This document shows positions 1 to 7,534 of a stretch of DNA of 64,000 nucleotides, piece by piece. Source of the stretch: VXPQ01 sp965116435 (GTDB taxonomy: Bacteria > Bacteroidota > Rhodothermia > Rhodothermales > VXPQ01); assembly GCA_965116435.1 (NCBI GenBank), contig OZ220686.1, positions 1,302,001-1,366,000 on the forward strand, read 5' to 3'. Position numbers and translations under genes: made by a program. Position 1 is the stretch's first letter, and every line of letters starts with the position of its first letter. The notes below the pieces were generated by a model. The model did not search any database. It was not told the DNA's origin and saw only the letters and a program-made list of their open reading frames with translations.

Positions 1-1
1 G

Positions 2-241
2 AAATTCGGCGGCGTCACGGAAATTCGCACGCCCATCCTTGGCGTCCGGAAGGAATACCAGGGACGCGGCCTGGACGCCATCGTGAACCTGGCGGCCATC
101 CAGAATGGCCCGCAATACGGGTACGAAGCAAGCGAACTGAGCTGGGTGCTCGACGCCAATCTGCGCCAACGCAACGCACTCATCGCCATCGGCGGCGTAG
201 TAGACAAGGAATACGCCATGCTGGAAAAGACGCTGGGGTAG
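2..241 (+). CDS. GNAT-like N-acetyltransferase, C-terminal end (partial)
   Basis: Only the last 79 residues are in the window; the 5' part lies upstream. The visible part has a GVRKEYQGRGLDA segment, which resembles the acetyl-CoA pyrophosphate-binding loop (R/Q-x-x-G-x-G/A) of GNAT enzymes. It is followed by ELSWVLDANLRQRNALIAI and a closing KEYAMLEKTLG. That SWVL-x-x-N ... GG ... K-x-Y ending is typical of a bacterial GNAT-like family of about 370 residues. The substrate cannot be told from this piece. The gene converges on the LRR gene across an intergenic region with repeated palindromes. The family call rests on motif recognition only. Confidence 0.6.
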   Translation, partial: KFGGVTEIRTPILGVRKEYQGRGLDAIVNLAAIQNGPQYGYEASELSWVLDANLRQRNALIAIGGVVDKEYAMLEKTLG

Positions 242-263
242 GCGGCGAGGTGACAGGAGCATC

Positions 264-451
264 TATGCGCAGTGGAACGCGACACAGAAGGGCTCTATTC
301 ATTTTTTGCATAGAACTGGCAACTTCTATGCATTTTTTGCATAATCGAGAGGCTTCCTGTGCGCAGAAGCGAGCGACAAGGAGGCGCTCTATGCAATTTA
401 TGCATAGAAAAGGCGACTTCTATTCATTTTTTGCATAACGCCTCTTGTGTG
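264..451. repeat. 94-bp tandem duplication carrying four phased 17-bp palindromes
   Basis: Four palindromic boxes lie at 296-312, 327-343, 390-406 and 421-437. The consensus is TATGCA-N5-TGCATA; boxes 2 and 3 have perfect arms and boxes 1 and 4 read TATTCA on the left. Start-to-start spacing is 31, 63 and 31 bp. The block is two diverged 94-bp direct copies (264-357 and 358-451). Each begins with a GC-rich TRTGCGCAG stretch and then carries two boxes. It lies between the 3' ends of two convergent genes, so it is not in an obvious promoter position. The remainder of 242-602 shows no recognisable gene. Confidence 0.75.
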
Positions 452-602
452 GGGGCGCAAGTGGAGCGGCCAAAGCGTATGGCGAACCCGAAACGGGAGG
501 GTGTCCTGGGGGGTGTCCTGTAAACCGTGTAAGCGCCGTTAATGGTCAGTGGGGCAAGAAACGTGGCAAAACACCGAGCAGGCGCTCCGTCCCTGGCACC
601 CC

Positions 603-3600
603 TTACCGCACCAGCATCATCGCGCGCGTTTCGCGGAAGCGGCCCATCTCTACATGGTAGAAGTACGTGCCCGGCGCCAGATCGCCCGCCGAATACTCCA
701 CGCGATAGCGGCCTGGAGACACCGTCCGGTCGTACGCCGTCTCCACCCGCCGCCCCAGCATGTCGTAGACCGTAATGCGCACATGCGTAGCTTCCGGCGC
801 CTCGAAGGCGATCTCCGTCGCCTCGCTGAACGGGTTCGGATAGTTCGCGTGCACCGCAAACGTCAACACGTCCTCTCCCCGCTCTGCCGACGTATATATC
901 TCCTCGGAATAGGCGCGCTCGCTGTAGAGCGTCAATTCGGGGGCCTTTGCATTCGTGATCTCGCACCAGTAGTACGTAGGCGGTTCGGACAGGGGCACAG
1001 CGAGCGTGTCCGCAGTAGCGCCCGGAATCGCCTCTTCGCCCTGCAGGCCTTCGCGGCGCCATTGATACTTGTTCGCCGTGCCGCCCACCTCCACGGAGAA
1101 CGTGACATGGGAAGCCGAGCGCATGGCGTGCACGGGGACCGCGGCTTGCGGGGCGTACGCGAAGGATTTTCCGCCGAAATGTTCCTGTTGCTCGACGTCT
1201 TCGAAAGTAAGCCGGTTCGAGCTGACGCTGACCCAATTCAGATTGGGCAGGCCTGTAATGTCCGGCAGGGACGTGAACCGGTTACTGTAAATAGAAATAG
1301 ATCCGAGATTTTTCAAGGCAAGGATGCTGTTGGGCACGGCCCCCTCCAAGGCATTGTGTCCCAGATTAAGGCGCTCCAACCGGGTAAGGCGGCCCAGCGA
1401 GGCGGGAATACTTCCGGTCAGGTTGTTATTGTTTATTAACAGTTCCTCAAGCAAGGAAAGATTGCCCAGCGTCTCCGGAATACGACTCGTCAGGTTGTTA
1501 TGGCCTATATACAGCCCTTGGAGCGCAGCAAGATTGCCCAGTTCCTTCGGGATCCGGCCGGTGAGATTATTGAAGTATAATTCGATACGTCTAAGCTGCT
1601 TGAGGCTTCCCAACCAGGCAGGGAGCGGGCCTGTCAGGCTGTTACTATTCAGAATAAGCGATTCAAGCAAAGTCAATTTGTTCAGTTCCTCCGGGAGTAG
1701 TCCACTCAAAGCATTTCTTTTTAACGAGAGGTGCCTCAGCCGAGTAAGATTTCCAAACGAGGCGGGGATAGCCCCCCTGAATCTGTTCCAGCTCAAATCA
1801 ATCTTCGTAAGCGAAATCAGCTTGCCCAAAGACTCCGGGAGAGAGCCGGATATCTTGTTGTCATCAAGGTCCAGTTCCTTGAGCGCAGCGAGCGATCCCA
1901 ACTCCTCGGGCAGAATCCCCGTGAGGTTGTTTTGGTCAAGACGCAGCTCTGTCACCCGCCCCTTTTCGTTCAAGGTCACGCCATACCAACTCCCCAAAGG
2001 CCCCTTGAGCCAGTCGCGGTCGTTCGTCCACCCCGAACCGCCCGTCGCACGGTAGAAGCTCACCAGAACCAGGGAGTCCGCCTCATGCGCCCTAACGATA
2101 TGCTCCGGCGCGCGCAACGACGCACGCTCGCTATAGAGCGTCAAATCCGGTACGCCCGGGTTCGTGATTTTACAGTAATACACCGCCCGCGCCTCCGACA
2201 GCGGCACCCGTAGCGTATCGCTTGTCTCTCCCGCAATGGGCACATCGTCTGTTCTGTCAAGATCATCTCCCCTGTACCATTGGTACTCGTTCGCCTCGCC
2301 GTCCACATCCACCGAGAACGTAACCTCGGACGCCGAGCGCGTTACGCGGAGAGGCACAGAGCGCTGGGGCGCATAGATAAAGTCGCTTAGGTTTGCGGAG
2401 GTCTGTTCTGCCTCGCTTTCCGAAAATCGCTCCGCGCGCTCTGCAAAGCGCTGGTAGAGGCGGGGCAACACGCGCAGATGGCCTTCCGGGATCATGTCGC
2501 CCTTGCCCTCTCTTTCCAAGGTGTCCAGGATATCTATGTACTGCCTGAGCACTTCCAGATCGGGGCGACGCCGTGCGGTGATCCTGACCGCTCCGTGCGG
2601 ACCGTCCGGTTCCACAACGAACCCTGTGCGCTCGAAAAGCGCAGTGAGCCGCTCCCGGTCCGACTCCTGCGACGACTTGAAGACAATCACGGGATCGTCG
2701 CACTCCCCTAAATCCTCCAAATCCTCGAATGTGAGCCGGTTAAACGCAATGTTCACTTTGTCTATATAAAGCAGACCGCAGAGGTCGCCCAGTGCATCAA
2801 CATAGTTATAAGAAAGATCAATCTGCCTGGGGTCTTTTTGGGGTGTGCTTGCGATATTGCCGGGCACCGCGCCTTCCAGATCGTTGTGCTCAAGATCCAG
2901 ATACGTAAGCCTTGACAGATCGCCCAGTTCCGGGGGTATCGCGCCTCGTAATCGCGTGCGGCCCAGACTAAGTTTCCGCATATTGCCAAGGTTTATGACC
3001 CACTCTGGAAAATCGTAGGGCGCAAGCGGATTGCCATATAAAGACAACTCTACCAGGTTCGAAAGATTTCCGAGCGGAGGTATGGAACCCGTTAATGCAT
3101 TGCCTCCCAAGTAAAGATATTGCAAGCGGGAGAGCTTTCCCAGGGAGGGGGGAATGGCTCCCGTTAATGCGTTCCACCCAAGGTCAAGGCGTATCAGTTC
3201 GGCAAGATGGCTTAACTCCGGGGGTATAGGACCGGTCAGCCGATTGAAATCAAGCGAGAGATCCCTCAGCTTCGTAAGATTTCCCAGCGAGGCGGGAATG
3301 GACCCTGTCAAACGGTTGGTATAGATATGCAAGGTTGTCAATTCGGCGAGGTCGCCTAACTCCGGGGGTATAGAACCAGTCAAGTGATTGACGCCAAGAT
3401 AGATAGATCTCAACTTTGCAAGGCGGCCCAGCGAGGCGGGAATGGGGCCCATTAGCTCGTTCCACTCAAGGTGGAGCCATGTCAATTCGGCGAGATTACC
3501 CAATTCAGGAGGAATTTCGCCGGTCAACTCGTTGCGATCCAACCAGAGAGACTGCAACCGGGAGAGTTTCCCCAGCGATGCGGGTATAGAGCCCGTTAAG

Positions 3601-3989
3601 CCGTTAGATGAATGACTACCTGAAAGAGCTAGCTCTTCCAGCGCCGTCAAACGACCCAACTCCGAAGAAATATGGCCCGTAAGGTTATTGTTGCTCACCC
3701 AGAAACTCACAACCCGTCCCTCTTCATTGAGCTCAACGCCATACCAATCCCTGACCGGCTCTTCGAGCCACCCCGTGCGATCTGTCCAGTCTTCGCCGCC
3801 CGCCGCATGATAGAACGCCACCAGGGCCAACGAGTCCTGCGGATGCGCCGATTGCGCCCGCACAGGATTTGCCCAAAAGGCCAGAAACACAGCCAAAAAT
3901 GCCCCCGCCACGCCTGAAAAACCCGCAAATCCCCAAAACGCCCGGAATAGGGATGCACCCCCGCGCAGAAACCTGCGCGTATGCCCCAT
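603..3989 (-). CDS. Two-module leucine-rich-repeat surface protein with type IX sorting domain
   Basis: This is a secreted protein of about 1128 residues. The N-terminus has a signal peptide (hydrophobic core FSGVAGAFLAVFLAFWA, ending VRAQ). Two similar modules follow. Each opens with DSL-x-LV-x-FY-x-A-x-GG-x-x-W, continues with plant-type LRRs (LTG-x-IP-x-x-LG-x-L), and ends in an Ig-like domain (YQW ... YYCKITN or YYWCEITN). The C-terminal 80 residues (NYPNPF, then VYDMLGRRV and APGTYFYHVEMG) form a type IX secretion sorting domain. About 100 helical, charged residues precede the first Ig-like domain. Expected location is the cell surface, with a binding or adhesion role inferred. An ATG 30 bases further upstream is possible; the start used here gives a shorter signal peptide. 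Confidence 0.85.
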   Translation of the reverse strand: MGHTRRFLRGGASLFRAFWGFAGFSGVAGAFLAVFLAFWANPVRAQSAHPQDSLALVAFYHAAGGEDWTDRTGWLEEPVRDWYGVELNEEGRVVSFWVSNNNLTGHISSELGRLTALEELALSGSHSSNGLTGSIPASLGKLSRLQSLWLDRNELTGEIPPELGNLAELTWLHLEWNELMGPIPASLGRLAKLRSIYLGVNHLTGSIPPELGDLAELTTLHIYTNRLTGSIPASLGNLTKLRDLSLDFNRLTGPIPPELSHLAELIRLDLGWNALTGAIPPSLGKLSRLQYLYLGGNALTGSIPPLGNLSNLVELSLYGNPLAPYDFPEWVINLGNMRKLSLGRTRLRGAIPPELGDLSRLTYLDLEHNDLEGAVPGNIASTPQKDPRQIDLSYNYVDALGDLCGLLYIDKVNIAFNRLTFEDLEDLGECDDPVIVFKSSQESDRERLTALFERTGFVVEPDGPHGAVRITARRRPDLEVLRQYIDILDTLEREGKGDMIPEGHLRVLPRLYQRFAERAERFSESEAEQTSANLSDFIYAPQRSVPLRVTRSASEVTFSVDVDGEANEYQWYRGDDLDRTDDVPIAGETSDTLRVPLSEARAVYYCKITNPGVPDLTLYSERASLRAPEHIVRAHEADSLVLVSFYRATGGSGWTNDRDWLKGPLGSWYGVTLNEKGRVTELRLDQNNLTGILPEELGSLAALKELDLDDNKISGSLPESLGKLISLTKIDLSWNRFRGAIPASFGNLTRLRHLSLKRNALSGLLPEELNKLTLLESLILNSNSLTGPLPAWLGSLKQLRRIELYFNNLTGRIPKELGNLAALQGLYIGHNNLTSRIPETLGNLSLLEELLINNNNLTGSIPASLGRLTRLERLNLGHNALEGAVPNSILALKNLGSISIYSNRFTSLPDITGLPNLNWVSVSSNRLTFEDVEQQEHFGGKSFAYAPQAAVPVHAMRSASHVTFSVEVGGTANKYQWRREGLQGEEAIPGATADTLAVPLSEPPTYYWCEITNAKAPELTLYSERAYSEEIYTSAERGEDVLTFAVHANYPNPFSEATEIAFEAPEATHVRITVYDMLGRRVETAYDRTVSPGRYRVEYSAGDLAPGTYFYHVEMGRFRETRAMMLVR

Positions 3990-4055
3990 ATGCGAACGAA
4001 GTATCGACGAACAAGCCATATGCGTATGCGATAAGGCCAGCGAATGCCAGGAACC

Positions 4056-4688
4056 CTACAACCCGATCCCCCCCAACTCCTCCAGGAATATCTCCACCGA
4101 TTGCGGCTCCAGCCATATTGTGAGCATTAGCCCGCCCAGTGCGCCGCCCAGGTGCGCCTCGTGCGCAATGCCGCCCCCCGCCCCGCTGCGAGCGCGCTGC
4201 ATGGCGTACATGGAGACCGCCACATACCCCACGGCGAAGAGCGCCGCCGGAATCCCTATCGGCACAAAGGCAATGTAGATGGGCTGAAGCGGAGCGAACA
4301 GACAATATCCGAACAAAACCCCGCTGATGGCCCCGGAGGCCCCTGCCGCCGCGTACGCCACGGAATGTCTGTGCAACGCAAGGGAAAGCCCGTGCGCCGC
4401 CAGTTCGGAGCCGAAGTACAATACAAGAAACGCGCCGGGACCCAATACGCCCTCCATCGGCCGGCCGAAGAAGTACAGCGTAATCATGTTGAACAACAGA
4501 TGCCCGGCGCCCACATGCACGAACCCCGCCGTGATCAACCGGCTATATTCTCCGTGGCGCAGCACCCTGTGCGGCTTGAACGCCAGGCGATCCAGCAGCG
4601 AACGATCGACAAGCAGCGTATAGCCGCTCGTCAGCACGATGGCGAGCAGCAGGGAAAAGGTGACCGGCGACGAGGAAAAAGAAGGCAT
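4056..4688 (-). CDS. Rhomboid family intramembrane serine protease
   Basis: A polytopic membrane protein of about 210 residues. It carries the rhomboid landmarks: H-x-x-x-N in GHLLFNM on the second helix, the catalytic serine in GASGAISG, and the catalytic histidine in AHEAHLGGALGG near the C-terminus. Rhomboids cleave single-pass membrane proteins within the bilayer; the substrate here is unknown. The reading frame extends upstream to a TTG at 4706 that overlaps purQ. The ATG at 4688, four bases after the purQ stop, is preferred. Close spacing suggests co-transcription behind purQ, though the functions are unrelated. Confidence 0.85.
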   Translation of the reverse strand: MPSFSSSPVTFSLLLAIVLTSGYTLLVDRSLLDRLAFKPHRVLRHGEYSRLITAGFVHVGAGHLLFNMITLYFFGRPMEGVLGPGAFLVLYFGSELAAHGLSLALHRHSVAYAAAGASGAISGVLFGYCLFAPLQPIYIAFVPIGIPAALFAVGYVAVSMYAMQRARSGAGGGIAHEAHLGGALGGLMLTIWLEPQSVEIFLEELGGIGL

Positions 4689-4692
4689 GCGG

Positions 4693-5394
4693 CTACGCCT
4701 GCGCAACGTGATCTATGATGGATTCGAACAAATACGTCCCGTCGGCGCTGCCCAGAACGCCTTCCGCGCAGCGATCGGGATGCGGCATCATGCCCAGGAC
4801 GTTCCCCCCCTCGTTCACAATGCCCGCAATGTGCCGGGCCGAACCGTTCGGATTCGCCGCCGGCGAAAGCGCCCCCGCTTCGTCGCAATACCGAAACGCA
4901 ACGCGGCCTTCTCCCTCCAGCCGGTCCAGCACATCGTCCGAGGCGAAATAATTCCCCTCGCCATGCGAAACCGGAATCCGAACGACCTGCCCTTCCTTCA
5001 GGCGCGTCGTGTAGGGCGTGCGCACGTTTTCGACCCGCAAATCCACCTGCTTGCATACGAAACGAAGGGACGCGTTGCGCATCAGAACGCCCGGCAACAA
5101 ACCCATCTCGCAAAGCATCTGGAACCCATTGCAAATACCGAACACCAACCCGCCTCGCGAGGCAAAGCGCGCCACATCCTGCATAACCGGCGAAAATCGG
5201 GCAATGGCCCCGGAACGCAGGTAATCTCCATACGAAAAGCCGCCGGGCAACACGATCACATCCGCGTCGCCCACGCTGCTTTCCTTGTGCCAGATGAAAC
5301 GCGCCTCTTGTCCGAACACATGCTTCGCGGCATGGTAGGCGTCGTGATCGCAATTGGACCCCGGAAAAACGATAATGCCGAATCGAACAGGCAT
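4693..5394 (-). CDS. purQ: Phosphoribosylformylglycinamidine synthase, glutaminase subunit PurQ
   Basis: The 233-residue protein is the glutamine amidotransferase subunit of FGAM synthase in purine biosynthesis, supplying ammonia to PurL. Class I amidotransferase marks are clear: the N-terminus FGIIVFPGSNCDHD, the LPGGFSYGDYLRSG loop, the nucleophile elbow GICNGFQML (Cys), and the His/Glu site at GMMPHPDRCAE. Length fits the stand-alone PurQ of Gram-positive-type FGAM synthases. Such systems normally also have a separate PurL and PurS, which are not in this window. The open frame extends upstream, but the ATG at 5394 starts exactly at the conserved MPVRFGIIVFPGSN sequence. Confidence 0.95.
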   Translation of the reverse strand: MPVRFGIIVFPGSNCDHDAYHAAKHVFGQEARFIWHKESSVGDADVIVLPGGFSYGDYLRSGAIARFSPVMQDVARFASRGGLVFGICNGFQMLCEMGLLPGVLMRNASLRFVCKQVDLRVENVRTPYTTRLKEGQVVRIPVSHGEGNYFASDDVLDRLEGEGRVAFRYCDEAGALSPAANPNGSARHIAGIVNEGGNVLGMMPHPDRCAEGVLGSADGTYLFESIIDHVAQA

Positions 5395-5570
5395 GAAACG
5401 CGCAGAAAAGGGATTGTGAAAAACGAATGGCGGACGCGCCGCAAACGCCGCAACGCCTCGTTTCGGGGAACGAATATGCGCCAAAGCGTTCGAATACCTG
5501 CCGCAACGAAGGCGCAGCAAACGAGCGTGCCTCACCGCGTGCAATACGCTCGCGTACGATACGTGCGTAC

Positions 5571-5604
5571 TATACTCGCGACAATATACTCGTGACAATA
5601 TACA
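5571..5604. repeat. 14-bp tandem repeat in the purQ / aldo-keto reductase divergent region
   Basis: TATACTCGCGACAA (5571-5584) is followed directly by TATACTCGTGACAA (5585-5598) and a partial third copy TATACA. It lies in the 271-bp space between the divergent purQ and aldo/keto reductase starts, about 65 bp upstream of the latter. The AT-rich TATAC cores could be promoter or operator elements. No further structure is seen in 5395-5665. Confidence 0.55.
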
Positions 5605-5665
5605 AAAAGCCCGCGGCCCGTGCGCCAGGCAAGGCGGCGGGTGCGCAAACAAGCAAGAACCGCAT

Positions 5666-6637
5666 ATGAATTATCGTCGTTTGGGACGCCTCGAACGGAA
5701 CGTCAGCGAAATCGGGTACGGAATGTGGGGCATGGCGGACTGGCGGGATTCCGATGACGCCGAGTCCATGCATTCCATGAGCCGGGCCATTGCCCTCGGA
5801 TGCACGTTCTTCGACACGGCGCTGGCCTACGGAAACGGACACAGCGAGCTGCTGCTGGGCAAGCTGGCCGCAGCGCATCCGGATACCCCCCTGTATACGG
5901 CCTCCAAGGTCCCCCCGAAAAACCGTCAGTGGCCCAGCCGCCGCGGATACGCGCTGGACGATGTGTTTCCGCCGGACTACGTCAAGGAATCCATCGAAAA
6001 AAGCCTGGAAAACACGGGCCTTCCCCATATCGACCTCATGCAACTGCACGTATGGGAGGACGACTGGCTCGACGACGACCGCTGGATCGCCGCGCTGGAG
6101 GATGCTCGACGGCAGGGCCTGATCCGGGGGATCGGAATCAGCCTGAACCGGTGGGAACCCTGGAATGGAATCCAGGCCGTCCGAAGCGGCCTGGTGGACG
6201 CCGTGCAAGTGATCTACAACATTTTCGACCAGGCCCCCGAAGACGAATTGTTTCCGGTCTGCAGGGAGATGGATGTCGCCGTCATTGCCCGGGTCCCGTT
6301 CGACGAGGGCGGGTTGACGGGCAATCTGACCCTCGATGCGACGTGGCCGGAAGGCGACTGGCGCAACATCTACTTCGGGCCGGCCAACCTCGCGGAAACG
6401 GTCCGCCGCGCCGAGGCGCTGAAAAAAATAGCGCCCGAAGGCATGAGCCTGCCGGAAATGGCGTTGCGGTTCATTCTTTCGCACGACGCCGTAGCGACCG
6501 TTATTCCCGGCATGCGCAAACTCCGTCACGTCGAGGCCAATATCGCCGCCAGCGACACGGGCGGGCTGGACGCCGATCTGCTGCAGGCGCTGCGAGCGCA
6601 TCGCTGGGATCGGGAACCCACGGAATGGTCTCATTAA
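5666..6637 (+). CDS. Aldo/keto reductase
   Basis: A 323-residue TIM-barrel NADPH-dependent oxidoreductase. The catalytic tetrad of the family is visible: Asp50 and Tyr55 in DTALAY, Lys81 in TASKVPP, and His128 in LMQLHVW. Near the C-terminus, EMALRFILSHDAVATVIPGMRKLRHVEANIAA is the usual cofactor-binding end; it is longer than 20 residues as a block and is paraphrased here as ALRFIL ... VIPGMRK ... EAN. Substrate unknown. It is the first plus-strand gene after purQ and is followed 18 bases later by the DUF58 gene. It may therefore share the Bat operon transcript, where a MoxR ATPase is usually found. Confidence 0.9.
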   Translation: MNYRRLGRLERNVSEIGYGMWGMADWRDSDDAESMHSMSRAIALGCTFFDTALAYGNGHSELLLGKLAAAHPDTPLYTASKVPPKNRQWPSRRGYALDDVFPPDYVKESIEKSLENTGLPHIDLMQLHVWEDDWLDDDRWIAALEDARRQGLIRGIGISLNRWEPWNGIQAVRSGLVDAVQVIYNIFDQAPEDELFPVCREMDVAVIARVPFDEGGLTGNLTLDATWPEGDWRNIYFGPANLAETVRRAEALKKIAPEGMSLPEMALRFILSHDAVATVIPGMRKLRHVEANIAASDTGGLDADLLQALRAHRWDREPTEWSH

Positions 6638-6655
6638 CGCCTGCTCCGTAGCCGC

Positions 6656-7534
6656 ATGATTCCGCGGGAACTGTTCAAGAAAATTCGGCGGATCGAAATC
6701 CGCACGAAAGGACTCGTCAACAATTTCTTTGGAGGCGAATACCATTCGGCCTTCAAGGGGCTTGGTATTGAGTTTTCGGAAGTGCGCCCGTACCAGGTAG
6801 GGGACGATATTCGTTCAATCGACTGGAACGTCTCCGCGCGCACCGGAGAGACCTATGTGAAAGTGTTCGAGGAAGAGCGCGAGCAAACGCTCATGCTGGT
6901 GGTGGACGTATCCGGGTCGGAGGATTTCGGATCGCAGACGCAGTTCAAACGAGAAGGCGCGGCGGAAATTTGCGCCATCGTGGGCTTCAGCGCCATTTCC
7001 AACAACGACAAGGTGGGCCTCCTGTTGATTTCGGACCAGGTCGAACTGTTCGTGCCGCCGAAAAAAGGACGACGGCATGTGCTGCGCTTACTGCGGGACT
7101 TGTTCGCCCACGAGCCGGAATCCCGAAGAACCGACCTGGCGACGGCGCTGAAGTACCTGCCCCGCATGCTGAACCGCCGCTCCATCGTGCTGGTCATCAG
7201 CGATTTCATGGACGAGGGGTTCGAAAAAGCATTGCGCGCGGTGGCCCGACGACACGACGCCATCGGGGTGCGGCTGGAGGATCCGCGTGAACGCGCGCTG
7301 CCTCGCATGGGGCTGGTGGAGCTGACCGATGCGGAAACCGGCGAAACGGTAACCGTGGATACGAATGACCGACGGGTGCGGGAAGCGTTCGCGGCCTCGG
7401 CCAATACGCGCCGGGCGGAACTGGAGAACCTGTTCCGGCGCATCGGCATGGATCATGTGACCATTCGCATGGACGAAGGGTATGTGGACCCCCTGATCCG
7501 ATTCTTCCGCCATCGAAACAGGACCAGAGGATGA
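6656..7534 (+). CDS. DUF58 domain protein of the Bat operon
   Basis: A 292-residue cytoplasmic protein of the DUF58 family. The signature R-P-Y-x-x-G-D-x-x-R-x-I-D-W-N is at about residues 44-58, and a VWA-like metal site DVSGS follows at 84-88. DUF58 proteins are almost always encoded next to MoxR AAA ATPases and VWA proteins. In Bacteroidota they open the bat aerotolerance operon. The stop overlaps the start of the next gene (ATGA at 7531-7534), indicating translational coupling. No MoxR gene precedes it here; an aldo/keto reductase does. Confidence 0.9.
   Translation: MIPRELFKKIRRIEIRTKGLVNNFFGGEYHSAFKGLGIEFSEVRPYQVGDDIRSIDWNVSARTGETYVKVFEEEREQTLMLVVDVSGSEDFGSQTQFKREGAAEICAIVGFSAISNNDKVGLLLISDQVELFVPPKKGRRHVLRLLRDLFAHEPESRRTDLATALKYLPRMLNRRSIVLVISDFMDEGFEKALRAVARRHDAIGVRLEDPRERALPRMGLVELTDAETGETVTVDTNDRRVREAFAASANTRRAELENLFRRIGMDHVTIRMDEGYVDPLIRFFRHRNRTRG

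Noticed and set aside
250..438. 62-codon open frame across the palindrome array
   Set aside because: It is made by the repeats themselves, with no start signal, family or codon bias; the 31-bp period is not a multiple of three.
264..451. CRISPR array
   Set aside because: Only four boxes, the palindromes are shorter than CRISPR repeats, the intervening sequences are themselves related, and no cas gene is nearby.
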